Positions 29,061 to 37,598 of a DNA stretch of 64,000 bases are shown piece after piece. The stretch spans positions 1 through 64,000 of the forward strand of contig CAVPTI010000015.1 in NCBI GenBank assembly GCA_963708775.1, given 5' to 3'. The position numbers were made by a program, and so were the translations under genes. Under the pieces are notes generated by a model. It was not told where the DNA came from, ran no database searches, and saw nothing but the letters and a program-made list of their open reading frames with translations. Each line of letters starts with the position of its first letter. Position 1 is the stretch's first letter. Source of the stretch: JAGVSR01 sp963708775. GTDB lineage: Bacteria; Pseudomonadota; Alphaproteobacteria; Rhizobiales; Hyphomicrobiaceae.

Positions 29061-30224
29061 ATGGCATCGTCTGTTGCGAGCACCAGCGGCGTGCGTTGCG
29101 CGTCGAGCGCCAGCGGCAATCTCGTCGAAGTTATCGCGCAGCTTAAGGCTGGACTCGGGACAGAGACGTTCCAGCATATCATCGCCTACTTTTCGGCGGA
29201 CTACGACGCGGAGGCCCTCGTCGCCGCGCTGACGGCCGCGTTTCCTCAATCCCCGATTTCGGGCTGCTCGACGGCCGGGGCGATCACACCGGGCGGCATG
29301 GTGGACGAGGGCGTGCTGCTGATCGCGTTTCCCCACGCGGGGTTCACGGTGCATGCGGGTGTCGTCGAGAACGTGTCCGAGTTCGGTGTGGAGCGCGCAA
29401 CGGAACTCGCGCGGCGGTTGAGGAGCCGGCTTCGGAGTGATGACGGCGAACGGCGCATGACCGCCTTCGCGATGATCCTGGTGGATGGGACGTCGAATAC
29501 GGAAGAGTCTCTCGTCGCCGCCGTGCACTGGGCGATCGAGCATGTGCCTCTCATCGGCGGATCGGCCGGCGACGGGCTGACATTCCGCGGCGCGGTGGTC
29601 GTGCATGAGGGCCGGGTGATGGCGGACGCCGCCGTTCTGATCCTCGTCGAGACCGCCGTGCCGTTCCGGGTTTTTAAAACGCAGAACTTCGAGCCGACAC
29701 CGATCAAGCTTGTCGTGACGGCGGCGGACACGGAGCGGCGCATCGTCAGAGAATTGAACGCGGAACCCGCGGCGCGGGAGTATGCGTCGGCCATTGGCCT
29801 GCTGCCGGATGATCTCGGACCGTTCAGTTTCGCGTCTTACCCACTCGTGGTCAAAGTCGGCGGAAATTATTACTGCCGCTCCATCCGCAATATGAACGAG
29901 GACGGCTCGCTCTCGTTCTTTTGTGCCATCGACGAGGGGCTCGTGTTCACGGTAGCACGTCCTCAGGACATGTTGCGTGCCACGCAGGAGGCGCTCGATG
30001 AGATCGGCCAGGAAATCGGCGGAATTGATCTCATCATCGGGTTTGATTGCGTCTTGCGGCGGCTCGACGCTGAAAACCGGCAGATTCGCCACCAGATGGA
30101 GGAAATGTACCGGCGCTACAGGATCGTCGGCTTTCACACCTACGGCGAACAATTCAACGCGATGCATTTAAATCAGACGTTGACGGGCATTGCATTCGGT
30201 AAGGGCACGGGCGGCGCTCCATGA
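29061..30224 (+). CDS. FIST N/C-domain sensor protein (NosP-like)
   Basis: About 387 aa from the ATG at 29061 (GGGAGA about 10 bases upstream; a GTG at 29040 is an alternative). It contains the FIST N domain (HIIAYFSADYDAEALVAALT, ISGCSTAGAITPGGMVDEGV, HVPLIGGSAGDGLTF) and FIST C domain (GFDCVLRRLDAENRQIRHQM, VGFHTYGEQFNAMHLNQTLT). Members of this family next to histidine kinases (NosP) bind haem and sense nitric oxide. That ligand is inferred here from genomic context, not seen. The stop overlaps the start of the kinase gene by four bases, so they are translationally coupled. Confidence 0.85.
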   Translation: MASSVASTSGVRCASSASGNLVEVIAQLKAGLGTETFQHIIAYFSADYDAEALVAALTAAFPQSPISGCSTAGAITPGGMVDEGVLLIAFPHAGFTVHAGVVENVSEFGVERATELARRLRSRLRSDDGERRMTAFAMILVDGTSNTEESLVAAVHWAIEHVPLIGGSAGDGLTFRGAVVVHEGRVMADAAVLILVETAVPFRVFKTQNFEPTPIKLVVTAADTERRIVRELNAEPAAREYASAIGLLPDDLGPFSFASYPLVVKVGGNYYCRSIRNMNEDGSLSFFCAIDEGLVFTVARPQDMLRATQEALDEIGQEIGGIDLIIGFDCVLRRLDAENRQIRHQMEEMYRRYRIVGFHTYGEQFNAMHLNQTLTGIAFGKGTGGAP

Positions 30225-31606
30225 AAAGCGACGAAGTCAGTTACCCAATCCCGCCACGGCACGACGGGCCGGGTTCGGAACTCGAGCGCCGGCTGGAAAA
30301 GCTGGCTCGCATCAACGCAGCCCTGATGCAGCGCGTCGAGCGCTCGATGGATCAGCAAGCGAACGCGTATTCGCTGTTCCAAACCGCCATTGGCCTGGAG
30401 GGCCAGGTGCGCATTCGCACCGATCAGTTGAAGACCGCGCTCGACAGGCTTGAACAGGCCAACAGCGAATTGATGCTGGCACGGGATGCGGCCGAGCGGG
30501 CGAACCGGTTCAAGACGCGTTTTTTCACTGCGGTTGGTCATGACCTGCTGCAGCCGCTGCACGCCGCGCGGCTGACCCTTTCTGCCATGCTCGACGGGGA
30601 GGGCGACCGCGAGCAGCAGCGGCTCGGTGGACAGGTCGATCATGCGCTGTCGACAATCGAAGAGCTTTTGAAGACCATTCTCGATCTGTCGAAACTCGAG
30701 GCTGGGGTAACCGAGCCGCAGATCCGGCTCATCGACGTGGATGATCTGTTCACCGACGTGGTGGCAGATCTTGCGCCGATCGCGCGGGCTAAGGGATTGA
30801 AGCTTGGCCATCGGCCCACGCGGTTGATGGTGCGGTCCGACCCGCTGATGCTGCGCCGGATCATGCAGAATCTCGTCGCCAACGCGGTGCATTATACGGA
30901 GAAGGGCCGCATCCGACTGCTGGCTAGGCGGCGCGGATTGAGCGTGTGGCTCGAGGTCTGGGACACGGGACAGGGCATTCCGCCAGTGGAGCGCGACCGG
31001 ATTTTCGAGGAGTTCCAGCGCGGCACGGCGTCGGAGACGGCGCGCGTCGGCGGGTTCGGCCTCGGACTGTCTATCGTGCAGCGGATGTCGGAAGCGCTCG
31101 AGCACGACCTCGGTTTGTGTTCGCGCGTCGGCCGAGGATCGTGTTTCACGGTGACGGCTCCGTTCGCAACCTTGCGGGAACCGCAGCGGCCTGCCGAGCC
31201 GCACGTCGCGCCTGGCTACGGACTGCCGGCTTCGCATGTGCTCGTGATCGAAAACGAGCCGACGGTCGTCGAGGCGATGCGGGCGCTGCTGATGCGCTGG
31301 GGTTGTCAGGTGCGTGTCGCGTCTTCTGCGGAGGACGTCGAGGCAATGTTTGCGGAGACGCCGGAGTACAGCCCGGATGTGGTGCTTGCCGACTATCACC
31401 TCAATCGCGGGCAGACCGGCGTCGCCGTCGTGGCCGATCTGCGGCGGCGACTGGGGGTCGAGGTTCCAGCGATCGTGATTTCGGCCGACCGGTCGTTGAC
31501 GCAAGCGTCATTAGCCGCGACGGGACCTTTCGAACTGCTCCGCAAGCCAGTGAAACCGGCGGAACTCAGGGCGCTGATGCGCCATGTGATCACCAATGGT
31601 GCGTAA
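30221..31606 (+). CDS. Hybrid histidine kinase / receiver (NahK-like)
   Basis: A 461-aa cytoplasmic kinase without membrane segments. Residues 20-100 are a coiled coil. The H box is FFTAVGHDLLQPLHAARLT (His107), followed by the N box LVANAVHYTEKGR, G1 DTGQGIP and G2 GGFGLGLSIV. The C-terminal receiver (about residues 340-455) has the Asp in VVLADYHLNRG and the Lys in LLRKPVKPAEL. This composition matches kinases partnered with FIST/NosP sensors. The convergent LuxR-type regulator at 31618 is the probable output. Confidence 0.9.
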   Translation: MKSDEVSYPIPPRHDGPGSELERRLEKLARINAALMQRVERSMDQQANAYSLFQTAIGLEGQVRIRTDQLKTALDRLEQANSELMLARDAAERANRFKTRFFTAVGHDLLQPLHAARLTLSAMLDGEGDREQQRLGGQVDHALSTIEELLKTILDLSKLEAGVTEPQIRLIDVDDLFTDVVADLAPIARAKGLKLGHRPTRLMVRSDPLMLRRIMQNLVANAVHYTEKGRIRLLARRRGLSVWLEVWDTGQGIPPVERDRIFEEFQRGTASETARVGGFGLGLSIVQRMSEALEHDLGLCSRVGRGSCFTVTAPFATLREPQRPAEPHVAPGYGLPASHVLVIENEPTVVEAMRALLMRWGCQVRVASSAEDVEAMFAETPEYSPDVVLADYHLNRGQTGVAVVADLRRRLGVEVPAIVISADRSLTQASLAATGPFELLRKPVKPAELRALMRHVITNGA

Positions 31607-31617
31607 GCGGTCGCGGC

Positions 31618-32271
31618 TCATTGGCCGCCGACGAGCTTGTTGAAATCGATGCGGCTGACTTCGATCACGGCCTGCGTTCGCGAGGCGACATCGAGCTTGC
31701 GGAGGATCTCGGACACGTGTGCCTTGACCGTCGTTTCGCCGACGCCCAGTTCGTGTGCGATCTGCTTGTTGAGAAGACCTTGGCGCAACATGTTCAAGAC
31801 GCGCAACTGTTGAGGTGTGAGCGAGGACAGGCGCGTGCTGATATCGGAGGTGCCGGCGGCATCACGGGCCGGAGGCCGATAGGTCTTTGGCAGCGTGAGG
31901 TTTCCCTGCATGACGGTATGGATGGCTTCGGCCAGTTCCGGTTTGCGGGCCGACTTGGGAATGAAGCCTGCCGCCCCAAGCGTGATGGCTTCGTGGATCA
32001 CACGGCTGTCTTCGAGAGCCGACACGATGACAATCGGCTGCTTGGGGTCGATGCCGCGCAGTTCGAGGTAGCCTTCGAAGCCTGCGACACCCGGCATGGA
32101 CAGGTCGAGGAGCACCAGATCGAAGCGCTCGCCACGGCCCATCATTTCCTTCGCCGCGTCGATCGAGGACGCTTCCTTGATCGTCGCGGCGGGGTGAGAC
32201 GCCTTGATGGCCAGGGTCAGCGCGTCGCGGAACAGGGGGTGGTCGTCCACCACCAAAAAGCTTTCGTCCAT
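31618..32271 (-). CDS. LuxR/NarL-type response regulator
   Basis: A 217-aa two-domain regulator. The receiver has the acidic pair in LVVDDHPLFRDAL, the phosphoacceptor in LVLLDLSMPG (D56) and the Lys in GAAGFIPKSARKPE. The C-terminal helix-turn-helix is LTPQQLRVLNMLRQGLLNKQ and VGETTVKAHVSEILRKLDV. It is convergent with the FIST/kinase operon and ends 12 bases from the kinase stop, so it is probably the cognate output even though it is not co-transcribed. Confidence 0.92.
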   Translation of the reverse strand: MDESFLVVDDHPLFRDALTLAIKASHPAATIKEASSIDAAKEMMGRGERFDLVLLDLSMPGVAGFEGYLELRGIDPKQPIVIVSALEDSRVIHEAITLGAAGFIPKSARKPELAEAIHTVMQGNLTLPKTYRPPARDAAGTSDISTRLSSLTPQQLRVLNMLRQGLLNKQIAHELGVGETTVKAHVSEILRKLDVASRTQAVIEVSRIDFNKLVGGQ

Positions 32272-32296
32272 CGTCGTCTCGCCCCGGGACTTTTGT

Positions 32297-32315
32297 CCGC
32301 CCCGTACCGGGGCGG
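32297..32315. promoter_or_regulatory. Perfect GC-rich inverted repeat upstream of response-regulator gene
   Basis: CCGCCCCG (32297-32304), a three-base loop, and CGGGGCGG (32308-32315) lie 25 bases upstream of the regulator start. No T-run follows on either strand, so a terminator is unlikely. It could be an operator or a 5'-UTR hairpin. Confidence 0.3.
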
Positions 32316-32705
32316 CTTACGAATTCTTGTGTGGTCTACGTGACCCTGGGTCCTGTGTCAAAAAAGATGCAGGTGTCGGCGCGAAGTTGGGCACGTTCTT
32401 CGCCTAATCAAGCGTCGCGTTGTGGGCTAAGCGCCGGTTCGGCTTGGAATCCTGCCTCCCGCGGGCGGCGATTTAGAGCGTTTGTTCAAACAGTTGCTTT
32501 CCGAAGCGAAGGGGTGCCCGCTTGGAAAGCCATTTTCGGTCCTCTATAGTGACGCGACGGCGGGTGAGGGAACCGGCCTGGCTTTGTTGGCGTGGTGTCG
32601 CGTTGTTCTTGAACGGCGTCTCCACGGCGCTCGGCCGTGCGTCATCCGACTCCGCTTCGCGGGGCCAGCCGGATGGTGCTGTAAGAGTTGGGGAGCACGC
32701 GTTTG
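32316..32705. other. Divergent gap between response regulator and OmpA-like gene
   Basis: About 390 bases with no supported gene. It contains the promoters for both flanking divergent genes; no specific site can be assigned beyond the hairpin noted at 32297-32315. Confidence 0.3.
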
Positions 32706-34771
32706 ATGAGATGCAATCCTTGGCGGTGGCTTTGGGGCCTCTTGCTGATCGCTCCGTTGAGTTGGATCGTTCTGCATCTCCATCAGGCCGATATCGAGAC
32801 CGACCTGCGCGTGCGCGCAACCGAAGCACTCGAACGGGCCGGGCTCGGGTGGGCGGCCACCTCGTTCTCCGGCCGTGATGCCGTTTTGACGGGACTGGCC
32901 TCGGAAGAGACGGACCCCTCCAAGGCTGCCGATCTGGTGCGCCGTGTCTGGGGCGTGCGCGTGGTCGATGCGCGCACCGATCTCATCAAAAGCGTGGAGA
33001 GATTCGTCGGTCGGCGACGCGGGAGGCCGGAGGGACCGTGCGGCTGAGCGGGTTCGTGCCGGGAGAGCCTGCGCGCAAATCCATTTTGCAGGCCGTCCGC
33101 GCGACGTTGCCGGGTGTGCGGGTGGCCGACGATATGAAGCTGGCGCGCGGTGGGCCGGCGCGGGACGTTTTCATCACCGGCGCTGGATTTGGGCTCAAGC
33201 AGCTGGCGGCATTGCAAGAGGGGAGCGTCGAGCTTTCCGACACGAAGCTTTCGATTGCCGGTATCGCGCCGGATCAGGCGAGCCTGAAGGCTGTGCGCTC
33301 GCGGCTGAAGGCGATGCCGGCGGGGATCACGCTGGGGCGTGATGCGATCACCGGACCGAAGATCGCCAATTACGTCTGGGGGGCGGTGGCGACCGCGAAC
33401 CAGATCGTGCTGTCAGGCTATGCGCCATCGAAGGATGTGCGCGATGAGTTGTTCCAGAAGGCGAAGACGCTGTTCCCCAACCGCGCGATCGTCGATCGTG
33501 TCGAGATCGCCGATGGGGCGCCCGCCGGTTTTGTGGCGGCGGCGGGTGGGGGCCTGGATCAGCTTTATCAGCTGCGGGCGGGCGAACTTGCGCTGTCGGG
33601 GACGGCGGTGATGCTCGAAGGCGAGGCCGACGACAAGGCAACGGCGGATGCCGTCACGCAGGCGTTCAAGGCGGCCGTGCCCGCGCCTCTGACGGCACAG
33701 GTGAAGATCATCGCACCGGAACCACCGCCACCGCCGCCACCGCCAGTAGAGCCCGAACCGGCGCCTGCGGTGCAGCCGGAACCGCCGGCGGCGGCTCCCG
33801 TGGCGGAGGCACCATCATTGCCGGCGGCTCCTGAAGCATACGTCACGACGGCTCGCATGGAAGGCGGGCAGATCGAATTGGCAGGTGGCGTGCCGAGCGA
33901 AGATGAGCGCATCGCGCTCGTTGCGGCGACGCGCGGGCGTTTCCCGGATCTGTCGGTGAAGGACAGCCTGGATGTGAAGCCTGGTGCCGGCGACGGATGG
34001 CGGGCGTGTCTGCTGGCAGGGATCAGCGGGCTTGGCCGGTTGACGACCGGAGAGCTGACGCTCAGCGGAGGGACCGTGGCTGTGAAGGGTGTCACGGACG
34101 ACGACGAAGTGGCGAAGGTTCTGGCGGCGGACGTCAAAGGTGCGGCGAGCCGGGATTGCGAGACCGCCGTCGAGGTGACGAGCACTGGCGAAAAGCAGGC
34201 GGCGGCGCGCCGTCGGGCGGAGGAAGAGGCGCGGCTCGCGGCCGAAGCCAAGGCCAAAGAAGAAGAGCAGCAGCGTTTGGCTGCCGAGATGGAAGCGCGG
34301 CGCAAGGCTGAGGCCGAGGCGGCCGCGAAGGCTGCTGCCGAGGCGAAGGCAGCCGCGGTTCGCGCACAGGAAGACGCGCGGCTGGCGGCGGCACGGGCGG
34401 AAGCTGACAAGTGCGAGAAGCTGATCGGTGCGGCCGTTGCCAAAGGCGTGATCAACTTCCAGCGCGCGGACGCGACGCTCGATCCGAAGAGCAAGCCGAC
34501 GCTGAATGAGTTGGCCAGGATCGTGAACCAGTGTCCGGCGTTCAAGATCAGCATCGAGGGCCATACGGATTCGGAAGGTATTCCGGAGCGGAACAATCCG
34601 CTTTCGGAGCGCCGTGCGAAGGCAGTGAGCGACTATCTGACGGCCGCGGGCGTGGATGCGTCGCGGCTCTCGACGGTTGGTTACGGTGCGGAGCGGCCGA
34701 TCGCAGAGAACGAAACAGCGGCTGGCCGCGCGAAGAACCGGCGCATCGAGTTCAAGGTCATCGCCGAGTAG
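32706..34771 (+). CDS. OmpA-family protein with BON-like domains, one frameshift
   Basis: Reconstructed to about 688 aa from ATG 32706 (GGGGAG upstream). It has an N-terminal membrane anchor (WRWLWGLLLIAPLSWIVLHL), repeated BON-like alpha/beta units (for example VRLSGFVPGEPARKSILQAV and ANQIVLSGYAPSKDVRDELF), and a Pro-rich linker near residue 340. A long Ala/Glu/Lys helix follows (EEEARLAAEAKAKEEEQQRL), resembling the TolA stalk. The C-terminal OmpA peptidoglycan-binding domain reads ISIEGHTDSEGIPERNNPLS and LSERRAKAVSDYL. A single base is missing near 33012. It probably ties the inner membrane to peptidoglycan. Three envelope genes follow in the same direction. Confidence 0.82.
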
Positions 34772-34830
34772 GTGGCTGGGCAGAATAGGGAAGCGGCGCT
34801 CGGGTGACGAGCATCCGCCGGGGAGTTGAG

Positions 34831-34929
34831 ATGGATTATCTGCTGATCAAACTGATCTGGTACGTCGCCGGCGCCTTTGCGTTCGGAATCTTCGCGGGTT
34901 GGGTGTCGTGCGGTGAGCCCGAGGACTGA
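34831..34929 (+). CDS. 32-aa single-pass membrane peptide
   Basis: The ATG at 34831 is preceded by GGGGAG 7 bases upstream. The peptide MDYLLIKLIWYVAGAFAFGI + FAGWVSCGEPED has one hydrophobic helix (residues 4-24). It lies between two envelope genes in the same orientation with 59- and 46-base gaps. It is too short for family assignment, but the ribosome site, clean helix and position support it as real. Confidence 0.6.
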   Translation: MDYLLIKLIWYVAGAFAFGIFAGWVSCGEPED

Positions 34930-34975
34930 CGGCCCGCTGCCGTTCGCCGTCGAGGTTCGAAGGAGTTAGGTGTCC

Positions 34976-36631
34976 ATGATTACGCTCGCCCTGCAGATCT
35001 TCCTGCTGTTGCTCTCGGCCTATCTCGCCGGCTGCATGGTGGGCTGCATTCTCCGCCGTGCGCTGCATGAGCCGAAGATGGTTCCGGTGGCCGTTGCTGT
35101 GCCCGCCGAAGCATCCGTGGTGGCAACGCCGCGCGCTTCGCTGTCGCCGGAGACGGTGCGGTTCGAGACGGCGCTGACGGGCAAGCCGCTGCCGCCGCAG
35201 ACGGTCGCGCCGCCGGGCGAGCCTGTCGTGGAGGTGCGTGCTCGTCCTGCACCGCAGACCGTTGCGCGTGATAACGGAACAGCGGAGATCGAGATTAAAA
35301 AGGTGCCGGTGGCGCCGCCGCAGCCGGAACCGGAGCCGGAACCGGAGCCGCAGCCGGAACCGCAGCCGGAACCGATTGTCGAAGCTGCGCCTGAGCCCGA
35401 GCCCGCCGCTTCTGCGCCGCCTCCGGCGCCGGTCGCCGCCGAACAACCGGAACCGCTGCCTCCGCCACCGCCTCCTCCCCCACCGCCTCCGCCGATGAGC
35501 GGCGCGGCGCAGATGGCGAGCTATGCGGCTGTTGCTGCCGCCGCCGCAGCGGCGCGGGCCGTCGCGGCAGCAGACGCTGCCGCTGCTGCCAAGGCGGCGC
35601 AGACTGAACCTGAGCCTGAACCTGAGCCTGAACCCGAACCGGCTACGGTGGCTGAGCCGACCGCCGCGCCCGAGGCCGAGGCTGTCGTGGACGTGCCGGC
35701 CGAGCCAGCTGAGGATCTGAAACGCATCCGGGGGATCGAGCGGGCGCTGGAAGATCGTCTCAACGCGCTCGGCGTGCGCCGCTTCAGCGATATCGCGTCG
35801 TGGTCGGCGGGTGATGTCACGCGCATGAGCCAGTCGCTGGGTCTCGTCGGCCGGATCGAGCAGGAAAACTGGATCGAGCAGGCGCAGATCCTCGCGCGCG
35901 GCGCCGACACGGATTACTCGCGCCGCCAGCGCGTCGCGGCGACAACGTCGGCCGTCGGGATGGCAGCGGCGGCGGCGAGTGCCGTTGCCAATGCCACGGC
36001 GCAGAAGAGCGCGGGCCCCGATCGCTTTACCCGGATCATCGGGGTCGATGCCGACACCGAAAAGGTACTTACCGGATTGGGGTTCACGCGCTACTCGGAG
36101 ATCGCGAAGTGGACGTCGGCGGATGTCGAACGGGTCGAGAGCGCGATCGGGCGTCCGGGCCGCGTCGGGCTCGACAACTGGGTCGAGCAGGCGCGTGTGC
36201 TGGCGCGGTATGCCGGCGAGGCAACGGAACCGCGTCCGGTTCGGCTGGCCGATGCGATCCGTGAGAACAAGACTCAGAAGGCGATGGAGCCGGTGTCGCG
36301 TCCCGACATGGCGGGTCTGCGATCAGTCAAATCGCAGGCGCTGCGTGGAGATGGCTCCGCGCTGGGCGGCCGTATCGACGATCTAAAGCGGGTGCGGGGC
36401 ATCGGCGTGCTGATCGAGAAGCGGCTCAATGCGCTGGGTATCACGTCATACGAGCAGATTGCGAATTGGACGAAGGCCGATATCGACAGCGTGAGTTCGC
36501 AGCTCGACTTCAAGGGCAGGATCGAGCGCGAGAACTGGATCGAGCAGGCGCGTATTCTGGCGTCTGGAGGGCAGACGGAGTTCTCGCGCCGTGTCGATCG
36601 CGGTGAAGTGGAGACGAGCAAGGACAGCTGA
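34976..36631 (+). CDS. Membrane-anchored protein with three helix-hairpin-helix repeats
   Basis: About 551 aa. AAGGAG upstream allows either GTG 34970 or ATG 34976. A single N-terminal membrane helix (LALQIFLLLLSAYLAGCMVG) is followed by a disordered Pro/Glu-rich linker (residues 60-180 with EPEPEPEPQPEPQPEP and a run of 12 prolines) and an Ala-rich helix. Three copies of an HhH-like module come next: DLKRIRGIERALEDRLNALG ... ENWIEQAQILA; FTRIIGVDADTEKVLTGLGF ... DNWVEQARVLA; DLKRVRGIGVLIEKRLNALG ... ENWIEQARILA. This module resembles the predicted 5'-3' flap/NADH dehydrogenase-type HhH. The combination suggests DNA or protein contact near the membrane; function unknown. Confidence 0.8.
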   Translation: MITLALQIFLLLLSAYLAGCMVGCILRRALHEPKMVPVAVAVPAEASVVATPRASLSPETVRFETALTGKPLPPQTVAPPGEPVVEVRARPAPQTVARDNGTAEIEIKKVPVAPPQPEPEPEPEPQPEPQPEPIVEAAPEPEPAASAPPPAPVAAEQPEPLPPPPPPPPPPPPMSGAAQMASYAAVAAAAAAARAVAAADAAAAAKAAQTEPEPEPEPEPEPATVAEPTAAPEAEAVVDVPAEPAEDLKRIRGIERALEDRLNALGVRRFSDIASWSAGDVTRMSQSLGLVGRIEQENWIEQAQILARGADTDYSRRQRVAATTSAVGMAAAAASAVANATAQKSAGPDRFTRIIGVDADTEKVLTGLGFTRYSEIAKWTSADVERVESAIGRPGRVGLDNWVEQARVLARYAGEATEPRPVRLADAIRENKTQKAMEPVSRPDMAGLRSVKSQALRGDGSALGGRIDDLKRVRGIGVLIEKRLNALGITSYEQIANWTKADIDSVSSQLDFKGRIERENWIEQARILASGGQTEFSRRVDRGEVETSKDS

Positions 36632-36653
36632 CGCGCGTGGCGATCGTTTGCGA

Positions 36654-37556
36654 TCAGGCCGGGTCGGTGCGTTCGAGAAAACGGCGGACTTCCGTCATCG
36701 AGGCTTTGTCGCGCAACCACGGTGCGTGGCCTTGTCCCGCGATCGCGAGTTCGGTGAGATCGGGGTGGCGCTGGCGCATGGTGTCCACCGTCGCTTCCGA
36801 CAGCAGATCGGAGTTGATGCCCCGAATGACCATGAGGGGCACGCGCTTCAAGGCTTCGAACTGAGCCCAGAGCGGCGGGATCGGGCCGTCGATGGATGAG
36901 AAGGCCTGGCCGAGTTTTGCATCGTAGCCGGGCGCGGGCCGGCCGTTGCGTTCATTGAACAACTGGCGAGCGATTGGCTCCCACTCGTCGTTGCCGACGG
37001 CGGTGAAGGCGTTCTTGTTCATGTCGCGCACCATTTCCGCGGCTTCCTTCCAGTCGCGCGGCAAGGGCGTGCGACCGACGTAGGAGGCGATGCGGGAGAG
37101 GCCGTCGCGCTCGATGACGGGACCGATGTCGTTGAGGATGACGGGGCCGAGAAAGCCGGGTTGGGCCGCCGCCATCACCATCGCGATGAGGCCGCCGCGC
37201 GAGGTGCCGAGAATGGCCGCGCCTTCGAGGCTGCGCGCGATCATGAAGTCGAGTGCGTCCTGCATTTCGCAGGGGACGGTGTAGTTGCGCCAATCCTTAT
37301 CGTAGTCCGACAGACCGCGACCGCGGGAATCGAGCGTGTAGACATCGCGGGCGCGATCACCGGAGGACAGGTCGAGCGCGATCTCGTGAAAGTCGCGGCT
37401 GTTGCGCGTCAGGCCGGGCAGGCAGAGGACGGGGCGGAGGGGCTTGCGCGCGGATTGTGGCGATGCATGGCGGGCGCGATAGCGACGGGCGTAGAGCTTC
37501 AAGCCCGTGCGCTGGACGAACTTGATGTCTTCGAAGCGCTGCGGCGCTGTCGTCAT
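36654..37556 (-). CDS. Alpha/beta hydrolase
   Basis: A 300-aa cytoplasmic hydrolase. The nucleophile elbow is GTSRGG (Ser in ILGTSRGGLIAMV), the acid lies in VIRGINSDLLSE and the His in IAGQGHAPWLRD. The oxyanion strand is LCLPGLTRNSRDF. Substrate unknown. It is complete and unbroken. It is convergent with the HhH gene and 42 bases downstream of the lytic transglycosylase on the same strand. Confidence 0.9.
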   Translation of the reverse strand: MTTAPQRFEDIKFVQRTGLKLYARRYRARHASPQSARKPLRPVLCLPGLTRNSRDFHEIALDLSSGDRARDVYTLDSRGRGLSDYDKDWRNYTVPCEMQDALDFMIARSLEGAAILGTSRGGLIAMVMAAAQPGFLGPVILNDIGPVIERDGLSRIASYVGRTPLPRDWKEAAEMVRDMNKNAFTAVGNDEWEPIARQLFNERNGRPAPGYDAKLGQAFSSIDGPIPPLWAQFEALKRVPLMVIRGINSDLLSEATVDTMRQRHPDLTELAIAGQGHAPWLRDKASMTEVRRFLERTDPA

Positions 37557-37598
37557 TTTGAAAAGCCCCCGCCCCTAATAACGCTCTTTGTGGCCGTA

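Noticed and set aside
33721..35660. Repetitive CCG/GAACCG tracts as a repeat array or CRISPR
   Set aside because: They encode Pro/Glu linkers inside long open frames; unit lengths are codon-scale and there are no spacers.
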